From Peptoniphilus_A hominis (GTDB lineage: Bacteria > Bacillota > Clostridia > Tissierellales > Peptoniphilaceae): a stretch of DNA of 64,000 nt. Under the pieces are notes generated by a model. The model was given only the letters and a program-made list of their open reading frames with translations. It ran no database searches and was not told where the DNA came from. Shown one piece after another: positions 25,690 to 34,390 of this stretch. Both the position numbers and the translations under genes were made by a program. The stretch is taken from NCBI RefSeq assembly GCF_040096015.1, contig NZ_JBBMFO010000001.1, positions 1 to 64,000 of the forward strand. Reading direction: 5' to 3'. Each line of letters begins with the position of its first letter. Position 1 is the stretch's first letter.

Positions 25690-26958
25690 ATGATTATAAA
25701 AGGCGGAAGAGTTATAGATCCTCTTTCAAATACAGATGAAATTTTAGATATAAGAATTGAAAAGGGAACAATACTTGAAATAGAAAAAAATATTGACGGG
25801 AGAAAATTTCCAGGTGAAGAAATTCTTGAAGCCAGGGGAAAAGTCCTTGTCCCTGGACTTGTTGATGTCCATGTTCACTTTAGAGACCCAGGTCAAACCT
25901 ATAAGGAAGATTTAAAAAGTGGAAGTCAGGCTGCCATAGCAGGTGGTTTTACAAGTGTTGTTCAAATGGCAAACACTAGCCCTAAAATTGACGACAAGGA
26001 AAAAATTATTGACCACTACAAAAAAGCACGAGACCTTCCCTTAAAAGTATATACTGTTTCTGCTTTAACAAGAAATTTTGGAGACCTGGAGCTTGTAGAC
26101 ATGGAAGAAAATTTTAAGGCGGGAGCAGTAGCCTTTACTGACGATGGAATCCCCAATAGAAATTCTAAACTAATAGTAGATGCCATGAATCGTGCAAAAG
26201 AATTAGGGGCAATAATTTCTTTTCACGAAGAAGATCCAAATTTAATTGAACAAAATGGAATAAACCATTCAGAAGTTTCCGAAAGATTAAATATTTATGG
26301 CTCGCCAACTATTGCTGAGACATCCTTTATTGCAAGAGATGTAGCCATGGCAATTTACACTGGAGCAAAGATTTCCATTCAGCATATTTCTACAGGGCTA
26401 GGAGTTGATCTTGTTAAATTTGGAAAATCCATGGGAGCAAATATTTATGCAGAAGTTACGCCACACCACCTTGCCTTAAATGACAGGGCAGTATTAAAAT
26501 ACGGCACTCTTGCAAAGATGAATCCACCATTAAGAAGTGAAGAAGACAGGCTGAGAATCATTGAGGGCATAAAGGAAGGCACAATAGAAATTATTGCAAC
26601 AGACCACGCTCCTCACAGCCCTGAAGAAAAGGCCAAGGAAATCACAAAGGCACCATCAGGAATTATTGGACTAGAGACATCTTTTTCAATCTGCTATGAA
26701 AATTTAGTCTTAAGTGGAGAAATTTCTCTCATGAAATTAATTGAACTCATGAGTACAAATCCAGCAAAAATGTATGGACTTGAAGGCGGAGAAATTGCAG
26801 TAGGTAAGCTTGCAGATTTGGCTATAATTGACCTTGAAAGTGAATATAAAATTGAAAAATTTAAATCAAAGTCCTCTAATAGTCCTTTCGCAGGTAAAAA
26901 TTTAAGGGGAGAGGTTCTTTATACTATCTCTGAGGGCAAGATGGTCTATAAAAAATAA
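25690..26958 (+). CDS. pyrC: Dihydroorotase
   Basis: 422 residues, class I dihydroorotase of the amidohydrolase superfamily. DVHVHFRDPG (~58) gives two zinc-binding histidines, further ligands in ISFHEE and IQHIST, and the catalytic aspartate in IATDHAPH (~306). It closes carbamoyl-aspartate to dihydroorotate in pyrimidine synthesis. No other pyr genes are beside it. Good ribosome-binding site AGGAGA. Confidence 0.95.
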   Translation: MIIKGGRVIDPLSNTDEILDIRIEKGTILEIEKNIDGRKFPGEEILEARGKVLVPGLVDVHVHFRDPGQTYKEDLKSGSQAAIAGGFTSVVQMANTSPKIDDKEKIIDHYKKARDLPLKVYTVSALTRNFGDLELVDMEENFKAGAVAFTDDGIPNRNSKLIVDAMNRAKELGAIISFHEEDPNLIEQNGINHSEVSERLNIYGSPTIAETSFIARDVAMAIYTGAKISIQHISTGLGVDLVKFGKSMGANIYAEVTPHHLALNDRAVLKYGTLAKMNPPLRSEEDRLRIIEGIKEGTIEIIATDHAPHSPEEKAKEITKAPSGIIGLETSFSICYENLVLSGEISLMKLIELMSTNPAKMYGLEGGEIAVGKLADLAIIDLESEYKIEKFKSKSSNSPFAGKNLRGEVLYTISEGKMVYKK

Positions 26959-27008
26959 ATATGTCAAAGTGGATACAATGACAAAGATTTAATCCAAAAG
27001 CTTTAAAA

Positions 27009-27023
27009 ATCAAGGTCCTTGAT
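27009..27023. promoter_or_regulatory. Perfect 7-1-7 palindrome upstream of the DUF4153 gene
   Basis: ATCAAGG-T-CCTTGAT in the 90-bp gap between pyrC and the membrane protein. It could be a repressor site or part of a weak terminator; no T-run of note follows. Confidence 0.35.
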
Positions 27024-27048
27024 ATATTATTAAAATTAGGAGGATATT

Positions 27049-28806
27049 ATGAAAATTTTTAATTTTACATTACTTAATTTTAATAGTATTAAAAACACCT
27101 TTAAAAGGTTTCCATTTACAATAATTTCAGCAATACTTGCCACAATATTTTTAATCTTGTCAACTTTCGATGAATACGCAGAAGCATATAATAACAAGAT
27201 GTTGAGCTTTGGTCTAGTTTTTGTTTTTGGAATTTTTCTTTATGCTTTTATTAAATTATTCAATGAGGGTCTCAGAAATTATTACGACCTAAAAAATTTA
27301 AAAAATAATAATTTATTTAAAATATTATCCTATGTAATAACTCTTCCAATTCTATATGGGGTTTATGAGCTTGTATATCAGGAAAACAAAGTCTTGGAAT
27401 TTTATGACAATAATTTTATATACTTTACCCTAATTGCAGCCTTAGTAGTTGGCACTTCCTTTGTGGGGAAATTTAATTATCACAAGGATTTTGTTGTCTA
27501 TGTTGCAAAGATATTGAGGGCCTTTATAATTTCAAATATTTACAGCTTTATTGTCTTTGTTGGTATAAGTGGAATTATTTTTGCACTTAACAGCCTATTT
27601 AAATTTAATTTTGGGTCTTCAGTATATTTAAGAGTTGCAATTTTTTCCTTTATTTTATTTAATGTGGTGACATTTTTCTCTGATTTTCCAAAGGTGAGAG
27701 ATTCTTTCACAGATTACAAATATCCAAAGGCTTTTAGAATTCTCTTAGTCTATATAATTACTCCAATCGTAATTATTTACACGGCAATTTTACTAGCCTA
27801 CTTTGTAAAGATATTAGTCCTTTGGCAAATTCCAAATAATTTAATTGTAAATTTAGTTATTTGGTTTGCAAGTTTTTCAATTGTATATTTATTTTTCCTT
27901 TCCAGAGTGGAGACTATTACTTTTATAAATAAATTTAAAATATTTTTTCCATTTACACTTTTTCCACTACTGGGAATGATGTTCTTTGCAATTTATTTGA
28001 GAATCAAAGAATATGGAATGACTGAAAATAGATATATTGTAATTGCAGTGGGACTTTGGATCTTCCTATCTCTAATTTATTATATTTTTTACAGAGAAAA
28101 TTCAAATATAAGTATTCCAATATTTTTGTCTGTAATAATTTTAATAACAGGTATTGGTCCTGCATCAGCAACAAGTCTAAGCATTAGGTCACAAAATGCT
28201 AGATTCGAAAAACTTTTAAGGGACAATAAGATGATTGCAGGAGAAGAAATAAAGCCCAACATAAATATTGAATCCGATGCAAAAAGTCAAATTGTGGACA
28301 TAGTAAGCTACATGGTAAGGACAGATAGGGTGGACAAACTATCTTATATGCCAAAGGATTTTAAACTAAATGAAGACAGCTTTACAAAACTTTTTGGCTT
28401 CTCCAATATTATTGAAAACAAAAATTATCTTGGCTATTCTTACACTGATAATTTGCCTAAGGACAGCGAGCTTGGATTTGATATTGATATTGAAGGCTAC
28501 AAACATTTAATTTATGTTTATTCTCTTGACGATGTTGTAACTTCAGGAAACTATAAATTTGAAAAAGATAAAAAAGAAATAAAAATTTATAAAAAATCAA
28601 AAAGTGATTGCAAAACAATTATGACTATCGACTTGGCTAAACTTCGAGATAATTTAAAACTTTTGTACAAGACTAAGGACCGCATTGAGCTTGAAGATTT
28701 GGCAATAGAAAAAGATGGCTATAAAGTTTTATTTACAAATATTTATTTCGGAAAAGAAGACAATCTAGATGATGCCTATATCGAATTTTATCTTTTGACT
28801 AAGTAG
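27049..28806 (+). CDS. DUF4153 polytopic membrane protein
   Basis: 585 residues: about 11-12 membrane helices in the first 380 residues and a soluble C-terminal domain of ~190 residues. The pattern matches the DUF4153 family of uncharacterised integral membrane proteins. AGGAGG precedes the start. The following gene starts 10 bp after its stop. Confidence 0.75.
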   Translation: MKIFNFTLLNFNSIKNTFKRFPFTIISAILATIFLILSTFDEYAEAYNNKMLSFGLVFVFGIFLYAFIKLFNEGLRNYYDLKNLKNNNLFKILSYVITLPILYGVYELVYQENKVLEFYDNNFIYFTLIAALVVGTSFVGKFNYHKDFVVYVAKILRAFIISNIYSFIVFVGISGIIFALNSLFKFNFGSSVYLRVAIFSFILFNVVTFFSDFPKVRDSFTDYKYPKAFRILLVYIITPIVIIYTAILLAYFVKILVLWQIPNNLIVNLVIWFASFSIVYLFFLSRVETITFINKFKIFFPFTLFPLLGMMFFAIYLRIKEYGMTENRYIVIAVGLWIFLSLIYYIFYRENSNISIPIFLSVIILITGIGPASATSLSIRSQNARFEKLLRDNKMIAGEEIKPNINIESDAKSQIVDIVSYMVRTDRVDKLSYMPKDFKLNEDSFTKLFGFSNIIENKNYLGYSYTDNLPKDSELGFDIDIEGYKHLIYVYSLDDVVTSGNYKFEKDKKEIKIYKKSKSDCKTIMTIDLAKLRDNLKLLYKTKDRIELEDLAIEKDGYKVLFTNIYFGKEDNLDDAYIEFYLLTK

Positions 28807-28816
28807 GAGTGATTTC

Positions 28817-29373
28817 TTGTATTATATTAATTTTGAAAATGATGTCTTTATCGACGAAGAAATTGACCTTAGACCAATTTCTGATATTCTTAAAATATAT
28901 TTAAATAAATGCGATTCCTATCAAATAAAAATTTTAAAAGATGATAAAAAGTCAAAAAAATTAGTTGAAGAATTTGCAGTTTATTCAGATGAAGATGGAT
29001 ATGAATATATTTTTCAGGGAATAATCGACGACGACTTAAAAAAAATGATTTTAGAAAATTTAATTGGTGAGACAGCCCTAAACTTTATGGGCATAAGCCT
29101 CTATGACGATGGCATTTTGAAACTAGAAATTTTAAATTATGGAGTGAAGTTTACATCTATGGTTTTGACAAAAAATCTGTAGTTGCCTTTTCTGAAGAGC
29201 TAGAAAAAGTCTATGGCATAAGGGACTTAAATGTCTATATAGAAGAGATTGAAGATTATGAGGAAGAAGCCCATCAACATGACCACCACCATGAGCATGA
29301 CCATGATTGTAGTTGCCAGCCTGATAAGGACGATGAAAATTCTTGCGGCTGCCAGGGAGAATGCTCTAAATAA
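28817..29373 (+). pseudogene. Frameshifted hypothetical gene with His/Cys-rich tail
   Basis: A TTG start behind AGGAG (28805-28809) opens a 121-codon frame ending at 29182. A second frame, with no start codon, continues to a TAA at 29371-29373. The two join smoothly near 29143 if one G is added (…LNYG then SEVYIYGFDKKSVVAF…), giving ~185 residues. The restored C-terminus is strikingly metal-binding: a run of His/Asp (HQHDHHHEHDHD) followed by CSC, CGC and GEC cysteines. Either a single-base deletion inactivated the gene or the base was lost in sequencing. No slippery heptamer for programmed frameshifting was seen. Function unknown; metal handling is inference. Confidence 0.7.
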
Positions 29374-29374
29374 A

Positions 29375-29418
29375 ACAAAAAAAAAGAGTCTATCAAAAGT
29401 GATAGGCTCTTATTTTTT
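29375..29418. terminator. Bidirectional terminator
   Basis: 12-bp stem (29384-29395 / 29400-29411) with an A-run on the left and T-run on the right, between two convergent genes. Confidence 0.85.
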
Positions 29419-29427
29419 GATTTGAAA

Positions 29428-31062
29428 TTATGAAAGTTCTTCAGAAATAGCAGCGCTTACTTTTGGAAGGAGTTGTTTTTTTCTTGAGAGAAGTCCTTCT
29501 GATAAAAATTTATCATCAACAAGTTCTTTATCGAATTTTCTTGCAATAGCTTCTTTAAAACTTCCTGCCAAAATTATTTCTGAAACTTCTTTAAAGATAT
29601 CTGTAATCATGAGGACAAAAGTTTCGGCATCTGAAGTTTCTATGAAGTGTTCCATGGCTTCCTTTAAATCTTTTTCCACAGAGGCTGTGCTTTCCAAGTC
29701 CATAGTAAAAATTTGGCAGACTCTAACATTTACGCCTTCAATTGAAAAGTTTTTGACATCAGATTTTAAAAGTTCGTCAGGTTTTCTACCTTCGAGGCTT
29801 GTGCCTGCTTTAAACATTTCCATGGCAAATTCTTCTACATCAATAGCTGCAATTTTTTTCATTTTGTTAAGGACATACTTATCCGTCTCTGTTGAAGTTG
29901 GTGACCTAAATAAAAGTGTGTCAGAAATAATTGCTGCACAGAGAAGACCTGCAACTTCGCGAGATGGTTTTATGCCATTTTCAAAAAACATTTTTGAGAC
30001 TATAGTAGCTGTTGAGCCAACAGGTTCGTTTCTAAAGTATATTGGAGAAGAGGTAGAAATATTTGCAACTCTGTGATGATCTACAATTTGCACAATTTCT
30101 GCAGAATCAATGTCGTCAATGGATTGGTTTCTTTCGTTGTGGTCCACTAAAATTATTTTTTTCCTTAAATTTGAAATTAAGTGGTAACGGGAAATATTTC
30201 CAATTACTTTGTTTTTGTTGTCAAGAACTGGATAGGACCTAAATCTTGACTGTGCCATTTTTTCTCTGACATCGTCGATTAAGTCGTCCTTGTGAAAGAC
30301 AACTAAGTCATCTCTTGTCATTACATATTCAACGGGAACTGCTTGGGGCAAAATTCTTGCAACCATAAAAGTTGAAAGACCAGTTGAGATAACAGCTACA
30401 TTATTTTCTTTAGCAAGCTCTAAAAGTTTGTCGTCAAGCTTACTTGAAATCGTCAAGATCAAAAGAGAGATGCCCTTTTTTATTACCGATTCTTGGTCCT
30501 TTACATCGTCTCCAACTATTACGATGTCGCCTTCATTTATTAAATCTTGATTTTTTATAGCTTTGACAGCCATTTTGCCAGATAATTTTCTTGGCTTTTC
30601 TGGAAGATAGAGGACCTTTCCTCTCAATACATCTAAAATATTTTCAAAACTTGTATTACTTCTTCCAATGATTGAGTCATCCCAAATTTCCATATAAGTA
30701 GATGCAATGTTTGATAGGCTTACAATACCAATTAAGTTGTCGTCATCGTCTACAACAGGCAAGGAGTTGATATTATTTTTTTGAATCAAATCCATTGCCG
30801 ATGCCATGGAAAGGCTTGGATTGACGCAATAGGCAGCGTCTATTTCTATATCTCTCACTTGAGGTTTTATAGAAGTCTTTAGCCTTGGCTTTTGCACGCC
30901 AAAATGTTTAAGTACAAATTCAGTTTCTTTGTTTAAGTTGCCAAGTCTAATTGCCTCAGCATCTTCGCCCATTTTTGTTTTTAATTCTGCAAGGGCGATG
31001 GCGGAACATATACTATCAGTGTCAGGATTTTTGTGACCTGTTATATAAATTTTATTTTTCAT
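29428..31062 (-). CDS. ppaC: Manganese-dependent inorganic pyrophosphatase with CBS and DRTGG domains
   Basis: 544 residues, the size of CBS-containing family II pyrophosphatases. GHKNPDTDSI at the N-terminus and VDHHRVANI (~330) are DHH metal-binding motifs. CBS repeats (SLPVVDDDDNLIGIVSL ~95-110; SYPVLDNKNKVIGNIS ~280) flank a DRTGG domain, and a DHHA2 domain ends the protein. It hydrolyses PPi; the CBS pair lets adenine nucleotides tune activity. Monocistronic on the minus strand. Confidence 0.93.
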   Translation of the reverse strand: MKNKIYITGHKNPDTDSICSAIALAELKTKMGEDAEAIRLGNLNKETEFVLKHFGVQKPRLKTSIKPQVRDIEIDAAYCVNPSLSMASAMDLIQKNNINSLPVVDDDDNLIGIVSLSNIASTYMEIWDDSIIGRSNTSFENILDVLRGKVLYLPEKPRKLSGKMAVKAIKNQDLINEGDIVIVGDDVKDQESVIKKGISLLILTISSKLDDKLLELAKENNVAVISTGLSTFMVARILPQAVPVEYVMTRDDLVVFHKDDLIDDVREKMAQSRFRSYPVLDNKNKVIGNISRYHLISNLRKKIILVDHNERNQSIDDIDSAEIVQIVDHHRVANISTSSPIYFRNEPVGSTATIVSKMFFENGIKPSREVAGLLCAAIISDTLLFRSPTSTETDKYVLNKMKKIAAIDVEEFAMEMFKAGTSLEGRKPDELLKSDVKNFSIEGVNVRVCQIFTMDLESTASVEKDLKEAMEHFIETSDAETFVLMITDIFKEVSEIILAGSFKEAIARKFDKELVDDKFLSEGLLSRKKQLLPKVSAAISEELS

Positions 31063-31153
31063 AATTCCTCCAAATTTCTTAGCTATTATAGCACAAATTT
31101 TCCTATTTATTGTAAATTTTCATAATTTTAGGATATAATTTATCTGTGATACT

Positions 31154-32347
31154 ATGAATATAATAATTATTGGTGCAGGACCAGCAGGAATGGTTGCTGC
31201 CATAAATGCAAAAAATGAAAATAACAAGGTAATATTAATAGAAAAAAACGAAAGAATTGGAAAAAAACTCTTGGCTACAGGAAATGGCAGATGCAATTAT
31301 ACAAATTTAATTTTGTCAGAAGAAAATTATTCTTCAAAAGATTTTGTGAAAGAGACATTAAAGGATTTTTCCAATGAAGACCTGATAAATTATTTTAAGG
31401 TCTTGGGGCTTGAGTCCACCACAGATGGCAATAGGGTCTATCCTCTTACCTTAAAGGCAAATTCTGTCCTAAATATTTTAATTTATTGGCTTGAGAAAAA
31501 GGACATCGACATTAGGACAAATACTGAAGTAAGGGAAATCAAAAAAAATAAAAGTGGCTTTGATGTAATTACTGATGGTGAAACAATTAAGGCTGATGTG
31601 GTTATTGCGGCCTTTGGTGGAAAGTCCATGCCAGCAAGTGGCTCTGATGGCAGAAGTTTTGAAATTCTAAAAAAACTTGGCTTGAAGATAACAGACCTAA
31701 AGCCAGTCCTCACTCAAGTAAAGTTGGAGTCTAAATATTTAAAACACCTTAGTGGGACAAAAGTTCTTGGAGAGGCAAAATTATTTAAGGGAAATAAAGA
31801 AATCGACAGGAGAAGGGGAGAAATTTTATTTACCAACTATGGAATAAGTGGACCACCAATTTTAGACTTATCAGTAAATATTTCTGATGATAATTTTATT
31901 GAAGTGCCTCTTATAAATAATGTAGATGAAAAGACGGTGGACATGCTTTACAGCAGGTACTATATGTTCCCAGATTTTTCTCTTGAAGAATATTTAATGG
32001 GAATAGTGGACAAAAAGTTTATTCACTACATCGTGGATTATTTAAATTTAGACAAAAAAATTGCCATGAATATGATCTCTATGGCAGATTTTCAAAAGAT
32101 CATAGAAGTATTGTTGAAGTCAAGCTTTAAGGTAATTGGCACAACAGGTTTTAAAAATTCTCAAGTTACGAGGGGTGGCGTGGATTTAAGCCAAATAAAT
32201 TGCCATGACTACTCAACAAAAAGATATGAGAACCTGTATATTATTGGCGAAGCACTTAATATTGATGGAGACTGTGGCGGCTACAATTTGCACTTTGCCT
32301 TTGCCTCTGGATATAGACTTGGCAAAATTCTAAGTGCAAAAAACTAA
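31154..32347 (+). CDS. HI0933-family flavoprotein oxidoreductase
   Basis: 397 residues. IIIGAGPAGMVAA is the FAD dinucleotide-binding motif, followed by KLLATGNGRCNYTN and AFGGKSMPASGSDG; TRGGVDLSQIN and GEALNIDGDCGGYNLHFAFASG near the C-terminus are family hallmarks (BaiN/YhiN-type). Substrate unknown. A TATAAT box lies only ~15 bp before the ATG, so the mRNA leader is very short. Confidence 0.88.
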   Translation: MNIIIIGAGPAGMVAAINAKNENNKVILIEKNERIGKKLLATGNGRCNYTNLILSEENYSSKDFVKETLKDFSNEDLINYFKVLGLESTTDGNRVYPLTLKANSVLNILIYWLEKKDIDIRTNTEVREIKKNKSGFDVITDGETIKADVVIAAFGGKSMPASGSDGRSFEILKKLGLKITDLKPVLTQVKLESKYLKHLSGTKVLGEAKLFKGNKEIDRRRGEILFTNYGISGPPILDLSVNISDDNFIEVPLINNVDEKTVDMLYSRYYMFPDFSLEEYLMGIVDKKFIHYIVDYLNLDKKIAMNMISMADFQKIIEVLLKSSFKVIGTTGFKNSQVTRGGVDLSQINCHDYSTKRYENLYIIGEALNIDGDCGGYNLHFAFASGYRLGKILSAKN

Positions 32348-32433
32348 CAAAATATTTGCAATAGAAGTTAATTCAGATTAAAATAATTTTGGCGTAAAAA
32401 AATTTTAATCACTCAAACAAATTTGGAGGAAGA

Positions 32434-33711
32434 ATGTTTTACTTACAGAAAAAATTAAAGGAATATGGGAATATTTCTGTTGGAATAGTGGGCTCAGGCA
32501 TTATGGGCACATCCCTATTTACTTTGTTAAGTCAAAATGAAAATTTTTATCCCATAGTTTTTTCATCAAGAAATAAAATTACACTTAAAAATGCAATAGA
32601 TTCAGCAAATATAGATAAAAAAGATTATGCCTTTACAGATGATTTGGAAGAGGCAAAAAAACTTTTAAAAGAAAAAAAATATATAGCTACAACTAATAAT
32701 TTGCTTGCGGCGACTCTTGTTGATTGCCTAGTAGACTGCACTGGAGATACAGAAACGGGAACAAAATTATCTCTTGCTGCCATAGAAAATGGTGTTGACA
32801 TAGTTAGCTTAAATGTGGAAATGGATGCAACGGTTGGTCCAATTCTTAAGGTTATGGCTGATGAAAAGGGTCTAGTCTATTCTGGCACTAAGGGTGATGA
32901 ACCTGGCGCCATTGTAGAAATTTATGAGTTTGCTAAGAACTGTGGCTTTGATGTTTTAGTCCTTGGCAAGGGTAAAAACAATGAATTAAATAATTATGCA
33001 AGTCCAGAAAGTTTAAAGGAAGCTGCAGAAAAAAAGGGAATCAATCCAAGAATGCTCACATCTTTTGTAGATGGAACAAACACAATGATAGAGTTAAACG
33101 CAGTTTGCAATGCCCTTGGTTTTGTACCAGATATAAGAGGTTGTCACTTTGTAGATACCAGTCCAAAGAAAATTGCAGATGACTATAAATTAAAAGAAGA
33201 GGGTGGAATTTTAAATTCCTATGGAGTAGTTGATTTTGCTACGGGGATTGCTCCTGGAGTCTTTGCAGTCGTTAAAGCAAAATCTAATATTATAGATGAA
33301 GAAATGAAGTATCTATCCATGGGTCAAGGTCCAAATTATACAATATATAGACCTTATCACTTGACTAGCATTGAGACTATAGTTTCTATAATAAAGGCAG
33401 TTGTCCTAAGAGATGCATCTATTGCACCAATGGGAGAGCCCTATGCAGAAACTGTAGCAGTTGCAAAAAGAGATATAAAAAAGGGTGAAAAGCTTGATTC
33501 TATTGGCGGAGGAATGATTTTTGGAACCCTGGAAAGAAAAGAAGATCAAGTAAAGGGAAATCATGTGCCAATAGGAATTGTAACTGAAGGTGCCTATGCA
33601 AATAAAGATATTAAAAAGGGGAGCCTTCTCACTTATGAAGATTTGTCCTTAAATGAGGCTGCAGAAATAGTGAAATTGAGAAAAAAACAAGATAAGTATT
33701 TCAAAAAGTAA
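32434..33711 (+). CDS. NAD(P)-dependent oxidoreductase with C-terminal SAF domain
   Basis: 425 residues. The N-terminal Rossmann fold (VGIVGSGIMGTSL, then LVDCTGD) resembles homoserine dehydrogenase; the C-terminal SAF-like domain (AKRDIKKGEKLD...KDIKKGSLLTYEDL) is the antifreeze-like fold of such dehydrogenases. The family is widespread in anaerobes but its reaction is not settled. GGAGG precedes the ATG. It ends 35 bp before the Rrf2 gene. Confidence 0.75.
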   Translation: MFYLQKKLKEYGNISVGIVGSGIMGTSLFTLLSQNENFYPIVFSSRNKITLKNAIDSANIDKKDYAFTDDLEEAKKLLKEKKYIATTNNLLAATLVDCLVDCTGDTETGTKLSLAAIENGVDIVSLNVEMDATVGPILKVMADEKGLVYSGTKGDEPGAIVEIYEFAKNCGFDVLVLGKGKNNELNNYASPESLKEAAEKKGINPRMLTSFVDGTNTMIELNAVCNALGFVPDIRGCHFVDTSPKKIADDYKLKEEGGILNSYGVVDFATGIAPGVFAVVKAKSNIIDEEMKYLSMGQGPNYTIYRPYHLTSIETIVSIIKAVVLRDASIAPMGEPYAETVAVAKRDIKKGEKLDSIGGGMIFGTLERKEDQVKGNHVPIGIVTEGAYANKDIKKGSLLTYEDLSLNEAAEIVKLRKKQDKYFKK

Positions 33712-33746
33712 ACAAATCTGATATAATATTCGCAATAGGTGATGAT

Positions 33747-34154
33747 ATGAGAATAACACAAGAAACAGATTATGCCTTTAGAATTGTAAGTTATCTTGCT
33801 AAAAATGAGGGTAAAGTCATTGGAGCGCCACAAATTGCTGAAAGTGAAGGTGTTACAAAGAGATTTACTCTTAGAATACTTAGAAAACTAAATTTGGCTG
33901 GAATAACTGATGCAAAAAGAGGTTCTAAGGGTGGTTATTATCTGAAAAAACCAAAGGAAGACATAACACTCTACGACATAATTGTAGCGGTTGATGGACC
34001 AATTGTAATTAATAGGTGCTTGCAAGAAGATAAATATTGCAACAAAAATAGGGCAAATGAAGTTGGAAACTGCAAATTCCACACTACACTTGCCATGATG
34101 CAATCAAACATTATTAAAATGTTTAAAAATCAAACAATTGACAATTTTATATAA
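33747..34154 (+). CDS. Rrf2-family (IscR-like) transcriptional regulator
   Basis: 135 residues. ITQETDYAFRIVSYLA at the N-terminus, winged helix with KRGSKGGYYL wing, and three cysteines C91, C98 and C109 with a nearby histidine, the spacing of [2Fe-2S] cluster-binding Rrf2 proteins. It probably senses iron-sulfur or redox status. Its target is not visible here; the suf/isc genes are not in the window. The T-box leader of ileS starts directly after its stop. Confidence 0.9.
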   Translation: MRITQETDYAFRIVSYLAKNEGKVIGAPQIAESEGVTKRFTLRILRKLNLAGITDAKRGSKGGYYLKKPKEDITLYDIIVAVDGPIVINRCLQEDKYCNKNRANEVGNCKFHTTLAMMQSNIIKMFKNQTIDNFI

Positions 34155-34156
34155 GC

Positions 34157-34362
34157 TTTGATGAGGACGGTAAATTTTAAGAAACTAAGAGAGCAGTTGT
34201 TTGGTGCGAAACTGTGTTTTATAAATTTATAGATCACCTCGGAGCTCAAAGGTCAAAAGCCTTTGCGCATTTGCGTTAAAAAATTAAGTGATAGTTACCT
34301 ATAATTAGGGTGGTACCGCGGCTAGTTCGTCCCTTCTCATTTGAGAGGGGACTTTTTTTATA
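34157..34362 (+). ncRNA. T-box leader (isoleucine) of ileS
   Basis: Classic T-box: the AGGGTGGTACCGCG box at 34307-34320 followed by the terminator stem 34329-34351 and a T-run. In stem I the specifier triplet is ATC (34233-34235, in AGATCACC), an isoleucine codon, matching the gene downstream. Uncharged tRNA-Ile would stabilise the antiterminator and permit ileS transcription. No separate promoter is clear, so read-through from the Rrf2 gene may supply it. Confidence 0.95.
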
Positions 34363-34390
34363 AAAATTTTGGAAGAATAAGGAGTTTTAG

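Noticed and set aside
29140..29185. Programmed ribosomal frameshift
   Set aside because: No slippery heptamer or downstream stem was found; a one-base deletion explains the data more simply.
34138..34153. TTGACA as -35 of a T-box promoter
   Set aside because: The only -10-like sequence (TATATAA) is about 5 bp away, too close; nothing suitable lies 16-18 bp downstream.
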